Below are positions 34,389-44,109 of a stretch of DNA of 62,168 nt, one piece after another (position 1 is the stretch's first letter; every line of letters starts with the position of its first letter). The notes under the pieces are model-generated. The model did not search any database and had not been told where the DNA came from. It was given only the letters and a program-made list of their open reading frames with translations. The stretch is from Deltaproteobacteria bacterium (GTDB lineage: Bacteria; Desulfobacterota; Desulfarculia; Adiutricales; Adiutricaceae): NCBI GenBank assembly GCA_031278635.1, contig JAITKA010000078.1:1-62168 (forward strand). The letters run 5' to 3'. A program made the translations under genes and the position numbers.

Positions 34389-37300
34389 ATGGGTAACGGT
34401 AAACCGATAGAAGATGTTGACTTTTTTCTGGACATAGATGCCGTAAAAGGCGTGATCCTGTTCCCCTCTTTGGGAACCCCAGCCATAATCGAGCCCAACG
34501 GCCGGTTAACGGTTTATCTGGCCCTGCAGAAACGTGGCTTTGAGAGGCACACCCGTCAGGGTGGGGCCGAGGCGCCAGGCTCCCCGGCCTCCGAGGTCCT
34601 GGCCAGGCAGGTGTATTGCCAGACCCTGCTCAGCCCCTGGAGCGACCGGGGAAGGGATTACGTGGATTATAAAAAATACGCCGACGAGCTGGCCACCGAG
34701 GCGGCCGCCCGCAAGCGCTTTTACAAGAGCCACGAGATAGTGACCGAGAAGTTCAGGCAGAAAAAATACGGCGGGTTTTACATAGGGAAGCTTGAGGCCA
34801 ACAAAGAATTCCTCGTTGAGTACTACCCTTTCGGGGACGACGATCAAATCCCCCAGGGACCTTTCGGCGTTATCCACAAAGCCGCGGTCAATATGTACCT
34901 AACCGAGGCCTTGACCGATACCCATCCGGACAAGCCCCCAACCGACGACCCCAATGGGGGCCCGCGCCCCGAAGGGGACGAGAATGAAACCCCGGCCGAG
35001 GCCCCGGACCCGGGCCAGGGCGGCGGCGGGTCCCCGGCCCAGGGGGCCGGCGGGGCCCCGGGCGAGGACGGAAATGAAAGCCCGGGCGAGGACACGGCCT
35101 CGGACGATGGCGGTGACCAGGAAGGGGACAACGGCGATGACCAGAAACCAAGCGACAAAGATGAGGTCGGGTATCGCTACGTGTTTCAATTCACCTTCTG
35201 CGAAGCCGATAACCTAGACCTGGAAGGGTTATTCGAGCTCATGTTTCTATACTTAAATTATAAGGACTACGCTAAGGCCAAACAAAATTGGGAAAATAAG
35301 GACCATTGGATTTTCGACACGGAAGGGGAGTTACATGAACACTATTTGACTAACCCGGGGGATGAATTAATATCCAATACGATTATTAGCGAGTTAAATA
35401 CCAAGGCTAAAAAACTTAAATCTGATTCTTTGATAATAAACACGGTGGAATTTGATCGTTTCCCCTACATGAAGCCAAAAAAGATGCAATTCGTGAAGCT
35501 TTACGATTCCAAGCCCACCTCGGTTTTGACCCAGGGCCAAAAAGACTTGAACGGGACGCCGCATGAGGACAGGGGTGGCGGGGAGAAGTTTCTGCACTAC
35601 CTTTCAGACAAAAGCGGCTGGTTCGTTTTGTCCCGGCATCCCGTTTACATATCAAGTAAGGATTATCTGGATTTTGGGGTGGTCTCGGACCTTCATCTTT
35701 CCTCCAGGCAGGCTAGCTTTAAGCTCGTCGCCCCGCAGATAATCCATGGCGCCGACGTGATTGAGTCGCCCTATATCGGCGAGCTATGCCACCAGGCCCT
35801 GGAAACCTCCCAGCGACTTATGAATTCCATCGGGGCCGAAAGCGACGCCTTAATCGTGGCCGGCGACGCCTTTGACGTTCTAAGGAATCTCGATCCCAAG
35901 GTGGTCGAATCGAAAACCATCGAGTTAAGGAATGCCGATAGGCGAGGACGGGGCGCCTTACCGGGCGGGACGCCCGGCCAGGAAGGCTTACCGGGCGGGA
36001 CGCCCGGCCAGGAAGGTTCGCCGGGCGGGACGCCCGGCCAGGAAGGTTCGCCGGACGAGCCCCAAAAGGAAATAAGGTTGAGCACGGCGGAATTGTGGGA
36101 GCACATGGACTTCAAGAAGTACAAAAAAAATGCCCCCAATTATCCCTTCTATATCGACGCTTTGATGTTCATGGGATTTATGTTGGACTATTATAGCGTC
36201 TCGAAGAAGCCGATTTTTTACATAACCGGGAACCATGAGGGTTACGAGGTGCCGTACGGCATTTCGCCAAGGATATTCGATAACAATGTCTTCGTATTTA
36301 GGGCCAACCCCGGGATCCCTTCCGACCAAAATTTGACCTTTTACGAGGCCGCCCTATTATTCGGTCAAAAATACAGCTTCCTGGGCAGGGTGGCCAATTT
36401 CAAGAAGGAAAATTTGGCCTGGGCTTACCGGTGGATAACCCCTTGGAAAGATTGTTTGGTAAATTCCGGCAAAAACCAGAACCTTCTGCTTTTGGGCTGG
36501 GACGACGACGAGAATTATTTATGGTCAACCATAGCCGGTGGCGGATCCCTCCCCAGGGCCGGCTCGGCCTTTACCGACAACCAGCTGGATTTGCTCAAGC
36601 GGATGACCGATCAAGGGGACAAGTTCAACGTGATGGCCTCCCATTTCACCTACGCCAATTTCGACCTTGACATCCCGTTGCACAGGCAAGATCAGGATCG
36701 GTCCGGGTCGTGGTTTCTATCGCTCGAAAAAACCGACACGGGCACGTTCGAGGAAAAAAGAACGGCGGTGTACTCCCAACTGACCGGGGGCAAGGTGAAG
36801 CTGACCATCTCGGGCCATTCCCACCGCGGCGGCGCCTATACTTGCTTTAGCGATGGCCAGATCGATGGCCTGCGCCTATCCGGGCCAGGCGGGGGCCAGG
36901 GCGTCAACCTTACCGAGGGCGGCCGGGCGCTTAAATCCGTCGTTCCCCAGGAGCAGTTCGATAGCGCCGTGGCCTGCCTCGTCTCGGGTGCCGGTGGGTT
37001 GTACTCTTATCAAAATCTTAATAACTCGGAGCTCTCGGATATTGATAAACCACAGGGAATGATAATTAAATGTGATCAATTAGGGAACCTGGAAAAGATT
37101 CAATATGTCCGTGACGAGAGAACGGTCAAACCTCGCTTGGCCGTACGCTGTGATTACCTATGGTACGAAAATAGCATAGAAATGTTCTTTAAAAGACCGG
37201 AAAATGAAAAACAGGGTGATATTGTCGTCGAAGATGGACGCGGTGATGGGCTAAAATACAACGTTTACCTTAACCCCAAGTGGCTGCATTTTCTAAACGA

Positions 37301-37742
37301 CGAAAGGCGCGAGGACGACGGCGACCTTCCCATAGAGCGTTTCACCCTCCATTGCGTAAGCAGCATCGACTACGGCTATTCCGGGAAATTCGTGGAGTTA
37401 AGAATCGTGTCCGGGCCGAGTTTCACGGTGCGCGATCATAAGGACGTGCCGGTCTATCGGCTGGATTGTGGGCCAGTGGACGTCATCGCGAAACTGGGCA
37501 GGGGGCAACTGTTGGGCGGCGCGCTCAGCGACGAGGTGACGCTGTATTTCCTGTCGGTCCATTTTAACAAGAGTCACCGCATCGGCCGGCACTATGATCT
37601 TGATTCGCCCTGGTGCTACCCCGTGACCCTCAGTTACGACAGGAAAACGATCAAGCGAAAATTTGGCCGGGCCGGGGAGTTGCCGCAATACTGGCTCATA
37701 AACAAAATCCCCGAGTATGACCCGGTGGCGGGTAGGGGCTAA
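34389..37742 (+). CDS. Cassette 1: large metallophosphoesterase, candidate T6SS effector
   Basis: This 1117-residue protein lies 118 bp after vgrG. I recognise a calcineurin-like metallophosphoesterase (MPPE) core with all usual dimetal ligands: D434 and H436 (SDLHLS), D493 (AGDAFD), N615/H616 (TGNHEG), H752 (SHFTY), and H810/H812 (GHSHRG). Such enzymes cleave phosphoesters in nucleotides, nucleic acids, lipids or proteins; the substrate here is unknown. Residues 1-165 form an unrecognised N-terminal domain (ILFPSLGTPAIIEPNGRLTVYL). An acidic Pro/Gly-rich linker (~175-255) follows, and the C-terminal ~230 residues are beta-rich, ending near HYDLDSPWCYPVT. A tenfold-Gly/Pro minisatellite lies before the GNHE motif. 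There is no signal peptide, as expected for T6SS cargo. Effector status is inferred from position and triplication. Confidence 0.82.
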   Translation: MGNGKPIEDVDFFLDIDAVKGVILFPSLGTPAIIEPNGRLTVYLALQKRGFERHTRQGGAEAPGSPASEVLARQVYCQTLLSPWSDRGRDYVDYKKYADELATEAAARKRFYKSHEIVTEKFRQKKYGGFYIGKLEANKEFLVEYYPFGDDDQIPQGPFGVIHKAAVNMYLTEALTDTHPDKPPTDDPNGGPRPEGDENETPAEAPDPGQGGGGSPAQGAGGAPGEDGNESPGEDTASDDGGDQEGDNGDDQKPSDKDEVGYRYVFQFTFCEADNLDLEGLFELMFLYLNYKDYAKAKQNWENKDHWIFDTEGELHEHYLTNPGDELISNTIISELNTKAKKLKSDSLIINTVEFDRFPYMKPKKMQFVKLYDSKPTSVLTQGQKDLNGTPHEDRGGGEKFLHYLSDKSGWFVLSRHPVYISSKDYLDFGVVSDLHLSSRQASFKLVAPQIIHGADVIESPYIGELCHQALETSQRLMNSIGAESDALIVAGDAFDVLRNLDPKVVESKTIELRNADRRGRGALPGGTPGQEGLPGGTPGQEGSPGGTPGQEGSPDEPQKEIRLSTAELWEHMDFKKYKKNAPNYPFYIDALMFMGFMLDYYSVSKKPIFYITGNHEGYEVPYGISPRIFDNNVFVFRANPGIPSDQNLTFYEAALLFGQKYSFLGRVANFKKENLAWAYRWITPWKDCLVNSGKNQNLLLLGWDDDENYLWSTIAGGGSLPRAGSAFTDNQLDLLKRMTDQGDKFNVMASHFTYANFDLDIPLHRQDQDRSGSWFLSLEKTDTGTFEEKRTAVYSQLTGGKVKLTISGHSHRGGAYTCFSDGQIDGLRLSGPGGGQGVNLTEGGRALKSVVPQEQFDSAVACLVSGAGGLYSYQNLNNSELSDIDKPQGMIIKCDQLGNLEKIQYVRDERTVKPRLAVRCDYLWYENSIEMFFKRPENEKQGDIVVEDGRGDGLKYNVYLNPKWLHFLNDERREDDGDLPIERFTLHCVSSIDYGYSGKFVELRIVSGPSFTVRDHKDVPVYRLDCGPVDVIAKLGRGQLLGGALSDEVTLYFLSVHFNKSHRIGRHYDLDSPWCYPVTLSYDRKTIKRKFGRAGELPQYWLINKIPEYDPVAGRG
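35958..36050 (+). repeat. In-frame 30-bp minisatellite in cassette 1 MPPE gene
   Basis: CCGGGCGGGACGCCCGGCCA recurs at 35961, 35991 and 36021, a 30-base period encoding a repeated ten-residue PGGTPGQEG(S/L) unit. The second and third cassettes have only short unique Pro/Glu linkers at this place, so the array is recent. It lies in a loop inserted between the GD and GNHE motifs and should not alter the metal site. Confidence 0.93.
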
Positions 37743-37918
37743 AAGTTTGAATAATCGGCCATGGCGGCAAGTCCCTGACCCGTGATTTTTGATGATTGTT
37801 AAGCCAAGGTTAGGCAATAGGCCTACGAATTACTCGCAAAAAAATATTTACCTTTCATTCTTGACTCAATTATAAGGTTTCTAGCTAAGTTGGTAACCTA
37901 ATAGTTGGAGGACACTTC

Positions 37919-39112
37919 ATGGCTATGGGCACCGGGATAATAACGCAAAACATGAGCGCGGCCGCCATGGCCGCCAATCCCTCCGCCTTAAGCGGTAGGA
38001 CAATCAACTGCAACATAGAAAGTGGTTTGGTTCTGGAAAACGCGGTGATCAAAAGGGCCACTTTCGCCAACTCTAAAATATGGAACTCCACCATAAGGAA
38101 CGTAACATTTGAAAATTGCACGTTTTCTCAGACCCATTTCATGACCACCACCTTCGAGAACGTGATTTTTAAGGGTGGGAGCGTCAGCCATAGGTCCAGC
38201 AAAAACTCCTACGACGAACCAAGTTTTGAGGACGTAATATTCCTGGACGTGGTTATCGATGGCGTTTCCCTGAGTGAGGCTTACTTCCAGGTCCGAAGCC
38301 GGGGCACTAAATTGACCCTGAGGAATTTGACGAACATCAGAAACAAATACGTGACTTTTTATATCGGGAATTCCAGCCTGGTCATGGACAACTGCAAGGC
38401 CTCCGGAGAGTTGATGGCCGTCCTTAGCGGGGAAAGAACCACGGTTTACGTCAACAATTGTGAATTCCGCAAATATTCCGGTATTGGCGGAAACTGCAGG
38501 TCTATATATATCAATAACTCTAAATTTTTTAATTTTTCTCATATTGCCGGTGGGGACAATACGGTAATTCAGAACTCGCTTTTGACCGGCCAGATAGGAC
38601 ACGCCAATATCCAACAATTGTACCTGGTTAACAACGAACATCCCCAGTCTGACCCAAAAGAACCATGGCTCGGACGTACGGTATTGAGAACGCACGTCGA
38701 CGGTAAGGTCTTTTTGGATGGAAGGAACTATCAAAACGCCTATCTGACGGTTGTCAGCGGGTCGGTCCTGATTCGCGATTTAAATTGCGTTAATTTGATT
38801 CTCGGGAGTCCCGGCAAAGAGCTCGATCCCCAGACATTCGACCTTTGCAACGTGGACATTAAAGGGCTGCAATTTTTAGACTTAAACCTCAAAAGCGCTC
38901 GCTGGGAGAACGTCAGGCTAGAACCGCCCGTTACGCTCGATAACGCCAGGATAGCCAGCCTCCAAACATACAACTCCACGATTGCCCAGGAATTTATCTC
39001 CATGGGCGCCTCGGGCAATAACGGCATACGGGTGACCGAAAGCCCGCACCCGTTTAACTTCCCGCAAATCGTCGCCCCAACGCCTGAATCCATAGGCGTA
39101 AGGGTGGAGTAG
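37919..39112 (+). CDS. Cassette 1: pentapeptide-repeat partner protein
   Basis: This 397-residue protein is encoded 176 bp after the MPPE gene with a good GGAGG site upstream. Residues ~45-90 carry clear pentapeptide repeats, with Phe or Ile every fifth residue (ATFAN SKIWN STIRN VTFEN CTFSQ THFMT TTFEN). Looser repeats (LTLRNLTNIRN, VYVNNCEFRK, IYINNSKF) continue to about residue 320, predicting a right-handed quadrilateral beta-helix. The N-terminus (GTGIITQNMSAAAMAANP) and C-terminus (APTPESIGVRVE) are nearly identical in all three copies. There is no signal peptide or membrane segment. Candidate roles are immunity protein, cargo adaptor or second effector. It is not conspicuously acidic, so a DNA-mimic role is not obvious. 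Confidence 0.8.
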   Translation: MAMGTGIITQNMSAAAMAANPSALSGRTINCNIESGLVLENAVIKRATFANSKIWNSTIRNVTFENCTFSQTHFMTTTFENVIFKGGSVSHRSSKNSYDEPSFEDVIFLDVVIDGVSLSEAYFQVRSRGTKLTLRNLTNIRNKYVTFYIGNSSLVMDNCKASGELMAVLSGERTTVYVNNCEFRKYSGIGGNCRSIYINNSKFFNFSHIAGGDNTVIQNSLLTGQIGHANIQQLYLVNNEHPQSDPKEPWLGRTVLRTHVDGKVFLDGRNYQNAYLTVVSGSVLIRDLNCVNLILGSPGKELDPQTFDLCNVDIKGLQFLDLNLKSARWENVRLEPPVTLDNARIASLQTYNSTIAQEFISMGASGNNGIRVTESPHPFNFPQIVAPTPESIGVRVE

Positions 39113-39254
39113 GCCCAAAATCCCTTGATCCAGCCCAAAGCGATATCCCTATGACCTAAGTTTTTTGCAACTTACCTAACAGATATTAAAATAGGCCACC
39201 CAGACACCAAAAAACAGCATCCAAAATTTTTTTAAGGCGAAAACAGAGTTCATT

Positions 39255-42200
39255 ATGACGTCAGGATCGATTAATGATTCATATTTTTACCTAGATTTAA
39301 ATGCCGTAAAAGGGATGATACTGTTTCCTTCCTTGGGAACGCCAGCGATAATTGAGCCCAACGGTCAGTTAACGGTTTATTTGGCCCTTCAGGAAAAGGC
39401 CTTTGACCTGCACAAGCTAAACGGCGGAACCGAAACGCCTGGCTCCCCCGTGCCCGAGTGGCTGGTGAGGCAATTTTATTTCCAGACCATGATTACCCCT
39501 TGGAGCGACCGCGGGCGGGATTACGTGGATTACAAAAAATACTCCGACGAGTTGGCCGGCGAGGCGGCCCCCTTCAAGAGGTTTTACAAGAATTACGACG
39601 AGGCGCGCAAAAAATTCGGGGAGAAAAAATTCGGGGGCTTTTACATAGGGAAGTTTGAGGCCGATCAAGAATTCCTCGCCGAATACTTCCCCCTTGGGGG
39701 TGCCACCCAGCCACCCCGGGGTCCCTTCGGGGTTATCCACAAAGCCGCCGTCAATATGTGCCTGAGCTCGGTATTAACCGATACCCCGCCCAAAGAGCCC
39801 CCGGCCGCGTCCCCCGGCGGGGGATCGGGCCCGGCTACCGGCGGGGACAAGCCAAAACCCCCTGGCCTTGAACCAAAACCTGACGACCCCGGAGAGGTTG
39901 GCTATCGCTACGTGTTTCAATTCACCGTTAGCGAGGCGAAAAACCTGGACAATCAAGGCCTGTTTGAGCTCCTGTTCTTATACCTGAATTACCAGGACTA
40001 CTCCGATGCCCTGGTGGATTGGAAAAAGAAGGACCACTGGATTTTCAAAAAAGAAGGGGATTTACATGAACACTATTTGACACATCCAGGGGATGAATTA
40101 GTGTCCAAGGCACTTATCGGTGAGTTAAATTCGAAGGCCAATGATATCAAGTCAAAATCATCGATACTAAACACGGTGGAATTTACCCGCTTCCCCTACA
40201 TGAAGCCGGAAAAGATGGAATTCGTTAAGCTTTACGATTCCAAACCCACGCCCGTTTTGACCCAGGGCCAAAAAGTCGGGAACGGCGATCCGAATCCGGA
40301 CAGGGGCGGCGGGGAGAAGTACCTGCACTACCTTTCCGATAAAAACGGCTGGTTCGTCCTGTCCCGCCATCCGGTTTACATAACCGACAAAGATTACCTC
40401 GACATGGGGGTGGTCTCGGATCTTCACCTGTCCTCAAGGCAGGTCAGCTATAAACTCGTCGCCCCGCAGGTAATCCATGGGGCCGAGGAGTCCGAGTCGC
40501 CCTATATCGGCCAGCTATGCCACCAGGCCCTGGAAACCTCCCAGCGCCTGATGAACGCGATCGGGGCCGAGAGCGACGCCCTGATAGTGGCCGGCGACGC
40601 CTTTGACGTCCTCAGGAATCTCGATCCCAAGGTGGTTGAGGCGAAGACCCGGGAGTTAAGGCTGGCGGATGGCCAGGGGCCTTTGCCGGGAGAGGAGCCC
40701 GACCCTGGGGAGTCCCAAGATACCCCCCAAAAGGAAATAAAATTGAGCACGGCGGAATTGTGGGAGCACCTTGATTTCGAGAAATACAGAGACGATGGCC
40801 CCAATTACCCTTTCTATATCGACGCTTTGATGTTCATGGGACTTATTTTGGACTATTATAGCGCCTCGCGTAAACCGGTATTTTACATAACCGGGAACCA
40901 TGAGGGTTATGAGATCCCGTACGGCATTTCCCCGCGGATATTCAATAACAATATCATCGTCTTTCGGGCCAACCCCGGTATCCCTTCCGACCAAAATCTG
41001 ACCTTTTACGAAGCGGCCCTTCTATTCGGGAAAAAATACAGTTTCTTGGGCAGGATAGCCAATTTCAAGAAGGAAAACCTGGCCTGGGCCTACCGGTGGA
41101 TAACGCCCTGGAAAGATTGTTTGGTGAATCCCGGCAAAAACCAGAACCTTCTGCTCCTGGGCTGGGACGACGACGAGAATTATCTATGGTCAGCCATAGC
41201 CGGGGGCGGCTCCCTGCCCAGGGCCGGTTACGCCTTTACCGACAACCAATTGCGCTTGCTCAGGCGGATGACCGATCAGGGAGACAAATTTAACGTGATG
41301 GCCTCCCATTTCACCTACGCCAATTTCGACCTTGACATCCCGCTTCACGGGCAGGATCGGGACCGATCGGGGTCGTGGTTTTTATCGCTCGAAAAAACCG
41401 ATACCGGCACGTTCGAGGAAAACCGCGCGGCCGTGTACTCGCAACTGGCCGGGGGCAAGGTGAAGCTGACCATATCGGGCCATTCCCACCGCGGTGGCGC
41501 CTATACCTGCTTCAGCGATGGCCAGATCGACGGCCTGCGGCTATCCGGGCCGGACGGCGGCCAAGGCGTTGGCTTTAACGACGGCGGCCGGGGGCTTAAA
41601 TCCGTCGTTCCCCGCGAGCAGTTCGATAACGGCGTGGCCTGTCTCGTCTCGGGGGCCGGCGGCCTTTACTCCTATCAAAATCTCAATAACTCGAGGCTTT
41701 CGGACATCGATAAACCGCAGGGAATGGCCATAAAATGCGACCCATTCGGGAACCTGAAAAAAATCCAATATATCCGGGATGAGAGCACCGAAAAACCCCG
41801 CCTGGCCGTGCGCTGCGATTACTTGTGGTACGAAAACCATATCCAAATGTTCTTCAGAAGACCGGATACCGAGAGAAAGGGCGACATCGTCGCGGAAGAA
41901 GGGCGTAAATCCGACCGGAAATACAATATTTACCTAAACCCCAAGTGGCTGTTTTTCCTAAACGACGAAAAGCGCATGGACGGTGGGGTTCTCCCCATAG
42001 ACCATTTCTGCCTACATTGCCTAAACAGGGTAAACTACCAATATTATTCGGACAGCGTCGTAAAGTTACTCATTGGGAAGGAGCCTTTTTATCCCTTGCG
42101 CGGCCATGGCGACGTGCCGGCCTATCGGCTGTCACTTGGGCCGGAAAACGTCAAACTGGCGCTGAATACGAGAAAGAAGCTAGGCGGGGGAGACAGGGAA

Positions 42201-42410
42201 ACCGATTTTTTGTACTTCCTGTCCGTCCATTTTAACGCCGGTCACCCCATAGGCCGGCACTATGATCTTAGCTCGCCTTGGTGCTATCCCGTGACCATCA
42301 ATCTCGACAGGACGATAATTAAGCGTAAATTTGGTCGCGCCGGGGAGCTGCCGCGATACGAGCTGTTAAATAAAATCCCTGAGTATAACCCGATGGAAAC
42401 CAGTTTTTAG
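39255..42410 (+). CDS. Cassette 2: large metallophosphoesterase, candidate T6SS effector
   Basis: This 1051-residue paralogue of the cassette 1 MPPE is closely similar along its whole length. The metal ligands are all intact: D389/H391, D448, N548/H549, H685 and H743/H745. The N-terminal domain again starts with an ILFPSLGTPAIIEPNGQL-type segment. The first linker is shorter (Pro/Gly-rich, about residues 172-213) and the second is a short Pro/Glu stretch near 470 with no minisatellite. The C-terminal beta-rich domain ends like copy 1 (RKFGRAGELPRYELLNKIPEY). The gene lies 142 bp after the first pentapeptide gene, with no terminator visible between, so read-through from vgrG is possible. Function beyond phosphoesterase activity is unknown. 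Confidence 0.82.
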   Translation: MTSGSINDSYFYLDLNAVKGMILFPSLGTPAIIEPNGQLTVYLALQEKAFDLHKLNGGTETPGSPVPEWLVRQFYFQTMITPWSDRGRDYVDYKKYSDELAGEAAPFKRFYKNYDEARKKFGEKKFGGFYIGKFEADQEFLAEYFPLGGATQPPRGPFGVIHKAAVNMCLSSVLTDTPPKEPPAASPGGGSGPATGGDKPKPPGLEPKPDDPGEVGYRYVFQFTVSEAKNLDNQGLFELLFLYLNYQDYSDALVDWKKKDHWIFKKEGDLHEHYLTHPGDELVSKALIGELNSKANDIKSKSSILNTVEFTRFPYMKPEKMEFVKLYDSKPTPVLTQGQKVGNGDPNPDRGGGEKYLHYLSDKNGWFVLSRHPVYITDKDYLDMGVVSDLHLSSRQVSYKLVAPQVIHGAEESESPYIGQLCHQALETSQRLMNAIGAESDALIVAGDAFDVLRNLDPKVVEAKTRELRLADGQGPLPGEEPDPGESQDTPQKEIKLSTAELWEHLDFEKYRDDGPNYPFYIDALMFMGLILDYYSASRKPVFYITGNHEGYEIPYGISPRIFNNNIIVFRANPGIPSDQNLTFYEAALLFGKKYSFLGRIANFKKENLAWAYRWITPWKDCLVNPGKNQNLLLLGWDDDENYLWSAIAGGGSLPRAGYAFTDNQLRLLRRMTDQGDKFNVMASHFTYANFDLDIPLHGQDRDRSGSWFLSLEKTDTGTFEENRAAVYSQLAGGKVKLTISGHSHRGGAYTCFSDGQIDGLRLSGPDGGQGVGFNDGGRGLKSVVPREQFDNGVACLVSGAGGLYSYQNLNNSRLSDIDKPQGMAIKCDPFGNLKKIQYIRDESTEKPRLAVRCDYLWYENHIQMFFRRPDTERKGDIVAEEGRKSDRKYNIYLNPKWLFFLNDEKRMDGGVLPIDHFCLHCLNRVNYQYYSDSVVKLLIGKEPFYPLRGHGDVPAYRLSLGPENVKLALNTRKKLGGGDRETDFLYFLSVHFNAGHPIGRHYDLSSPWCYPVTINLDRTIIKRKFGRAGELPRYELLNKIPEYNPMETSF

Positions 42411-42608
42411 ACCTCAGTTATCAAATCATAACTTTACGATTATCGAGAGAATTTGCCGTAAACCGAAGCGTTGAAATAAATTTTTAAAAGTATAAATAGA
42501 TATCGAATCATACCCATTCACAATCTAATTGCAAATTTTAAAAAGTAGCGCCTACTAAATAATAAAGTTTAATCAAAATTTGCCCAAATAAACGCTGGGG
42601 GAAAACCA

Positions 42609-43805
42609 ATGGCGCTGGGTACCGGGATAGTGACCCAAAACATGACGGCGGCCGCCATGGCCGCCAATCCAGCCGGCTTAAGCGGGAAGCGAATCACTTG
42701 CGACATTGAGGGTGATTTCGTCCTGGAAAACGCGGTGATAAAAAAGGCCACTTTCGCCAACTCAAAAATTTGGCGCTCCACGATAAGAAACGTAACATTT
42801 GAAAATTGTTCGTTTTCCCAGACCCATTTCATGAGCGTCATCTTCGAGAACGTGACGTTTAAGGGTGGGAGCGTCAGCTATAGGCCTAACCCCAGATACG
42901 AGGCCGATGATACCAGTTTTGAGGACGTAAGGTTTTTAAACGTGGTTATGGATGACGTTGATTTAAATGAGGCTTACTTCCAAGCTAGTTGCCGTGGGAC
43001 AAATTTAACCCTAAAAAACTTAACGAGTATAAAAAATAAGTATGTTACTTTTTATATTGGCAATACTAAATTAATAGTGGACAATTGCAAGGCATCGGGT
43101 GAGTTATTTGCAGTTATTAGCGGTAAAGAAAGTACCGTTTATGTCAAAAATTGCGAATTCAGGAAATATTCGGGGATTGGGGGAAATTGTAAGTCCATAT
43201 TTATCAAGAACTCAAAATTTTTAAATTTTTCATACGTTGGCGGCGGGGTTAACACGGTGATCGAGGACTCGGTTTTGACCGGGCAGATCGGGAACGCGAA
43301 TATCCATGAATTATACTTGATTAACAACCAGCATCTGCCCTCCGACCCCAAAGAACTTATGTACGGGCGCACCGTTTTGCAAACCCACATAGACGGTAAG
43401 GTTTATTTGGACGGAAGGAACTTCCAAAACGCCTGCCTGACCATGGTCAGTGGCTCCATTTTCATTCGCGATTTGGATTGCGTGAATCTGATTCTCGGCC
43501 GATCCGATAAAACCCTTATCCCTCAATCCCTTGATCTTTTAAACGTGGTCATAAGGGGGCTGATTTTTATCGATTTGGACCTTAAGGGCTCTCGCTGGCA
43601 GAATGTCACCTTGCACCCGCCCATCGAACTTGAGAAATCGAGGATAGCGAACCTCCAGACCCACAACGTCACGCTCCCTCAGGAATTTATCGTGGCAGGG
43701 TCTTCCGGGGAAAACGATATACGCATCACGGAAAGCCCTAGCCCGTTCAAATTCCCGGAAATCGTTGCCCCGACCCCGGAATCGTTAGGCGTAAGGGTTG
43801 AGTAG
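42609..43805 (+). CDS. Cassette 2: pentapeptide-repeat partner protein
   Basis: This 398-residue paralogue of the cassette 1 partner follows its MPPE gene by 198 bp. It has the same repeat block (FANSKIWRST...VTFENCSFSQTHF pattern) and the same N- and C-terminal blocks. Differences concentrate at residues ~85-110 (a YRPNPRYEADD-type insertion of one residue relative to copy 1) and through the middle and late repeats. The middle of the gene (about 42980-43220) is noticeably AT-richer than its ends, a mosaic composition. There is no signal peptide, so it is expected to act in the cytoplasm of the producing cell. Immunity, adaptor or co-effector roles remain open. Confidence 0.8.
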   Translation: MALGTGIVTQNMTAAAMAANPAGLSGKRITCDIEGDFVLENAVIKKATFANSKIWRSTIRNVTFENCSFSQTHFMSVIFENVTFKGGSVSYRPNPRYEADDTSFEDVRFLNVVMDDVDLNEAYFQASCRGTNLTLKNLTSIKNKYVTFYIGNTKLIVDNCKASGELFAVISGKESTVYVKNCEFRKYSGIGGNCKSIFIKNSKFLNFSYVGGGVNTVIEDSVLTGQIGNANIHELYLINNQHLPSDPKELMYGRTVLQTHIDGKVYLDGRNFQNACLTMVSGSIFIRDLDCVNLILGRSDKTLIPQSLDLLNVVIRGLIFIDLDLKGSRWQNVTLHPPIELEKSRIANLQTHNVTLPQEFIVAGSSGENDIRITESPSPFKFPEIVAPTPESLGVRVE

Positions 43806-44109
43806 GCCTAAAACCGACTGGTATTCCCCCTGATTCGAACCCTCTTTCCTTAAGTGACCTTCTCGTAATCATTCACGCTGGACCCTCGAAATTTCATTTG
43901 AAATTTCGTCCGGTTAGCTCCCCGAAAATAGCCGCGGGGTTTTGGGCAAACCAAACCCTTTTGACTGGCCTGAAATATCCGTGGCCAAAGACCTTAATTT
44001 GGAACGCCGGTGAATCGCCGGGCCACCGCCGTCACAAAGAATACGGCGCGAGGCCCAGAGGCGAACCCCATAATCCATAAAACCGCGTGACGCGAAAGCG
44101 GAGGATAGC
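43806..44109. other. Spacer between cassettes 2 and 3, with twin palindromes
   Basis: There is no convincing gene in these 304 bases; a 60-codon frame at 43898 has no support. Two perfect GAAATTTC palindromes, four bases apart, lie at 43888-43907 and could be a regulator site. GGAGG before the third MPPE start is at 44099-44103. Confidence 0.45.

Noticed and set aside
34389-37742. MPPE considered as a secreted 5'-nucleotidase (UshA-type) with signal peptide
   Set aside because: No signal peptide in any copy, and the domain order around the metallophosphoesterase core differs.
43898-44080. Short frame between cassettes 2 and 3
   Set aside because: No homology to other cassette gaps and no start signal.
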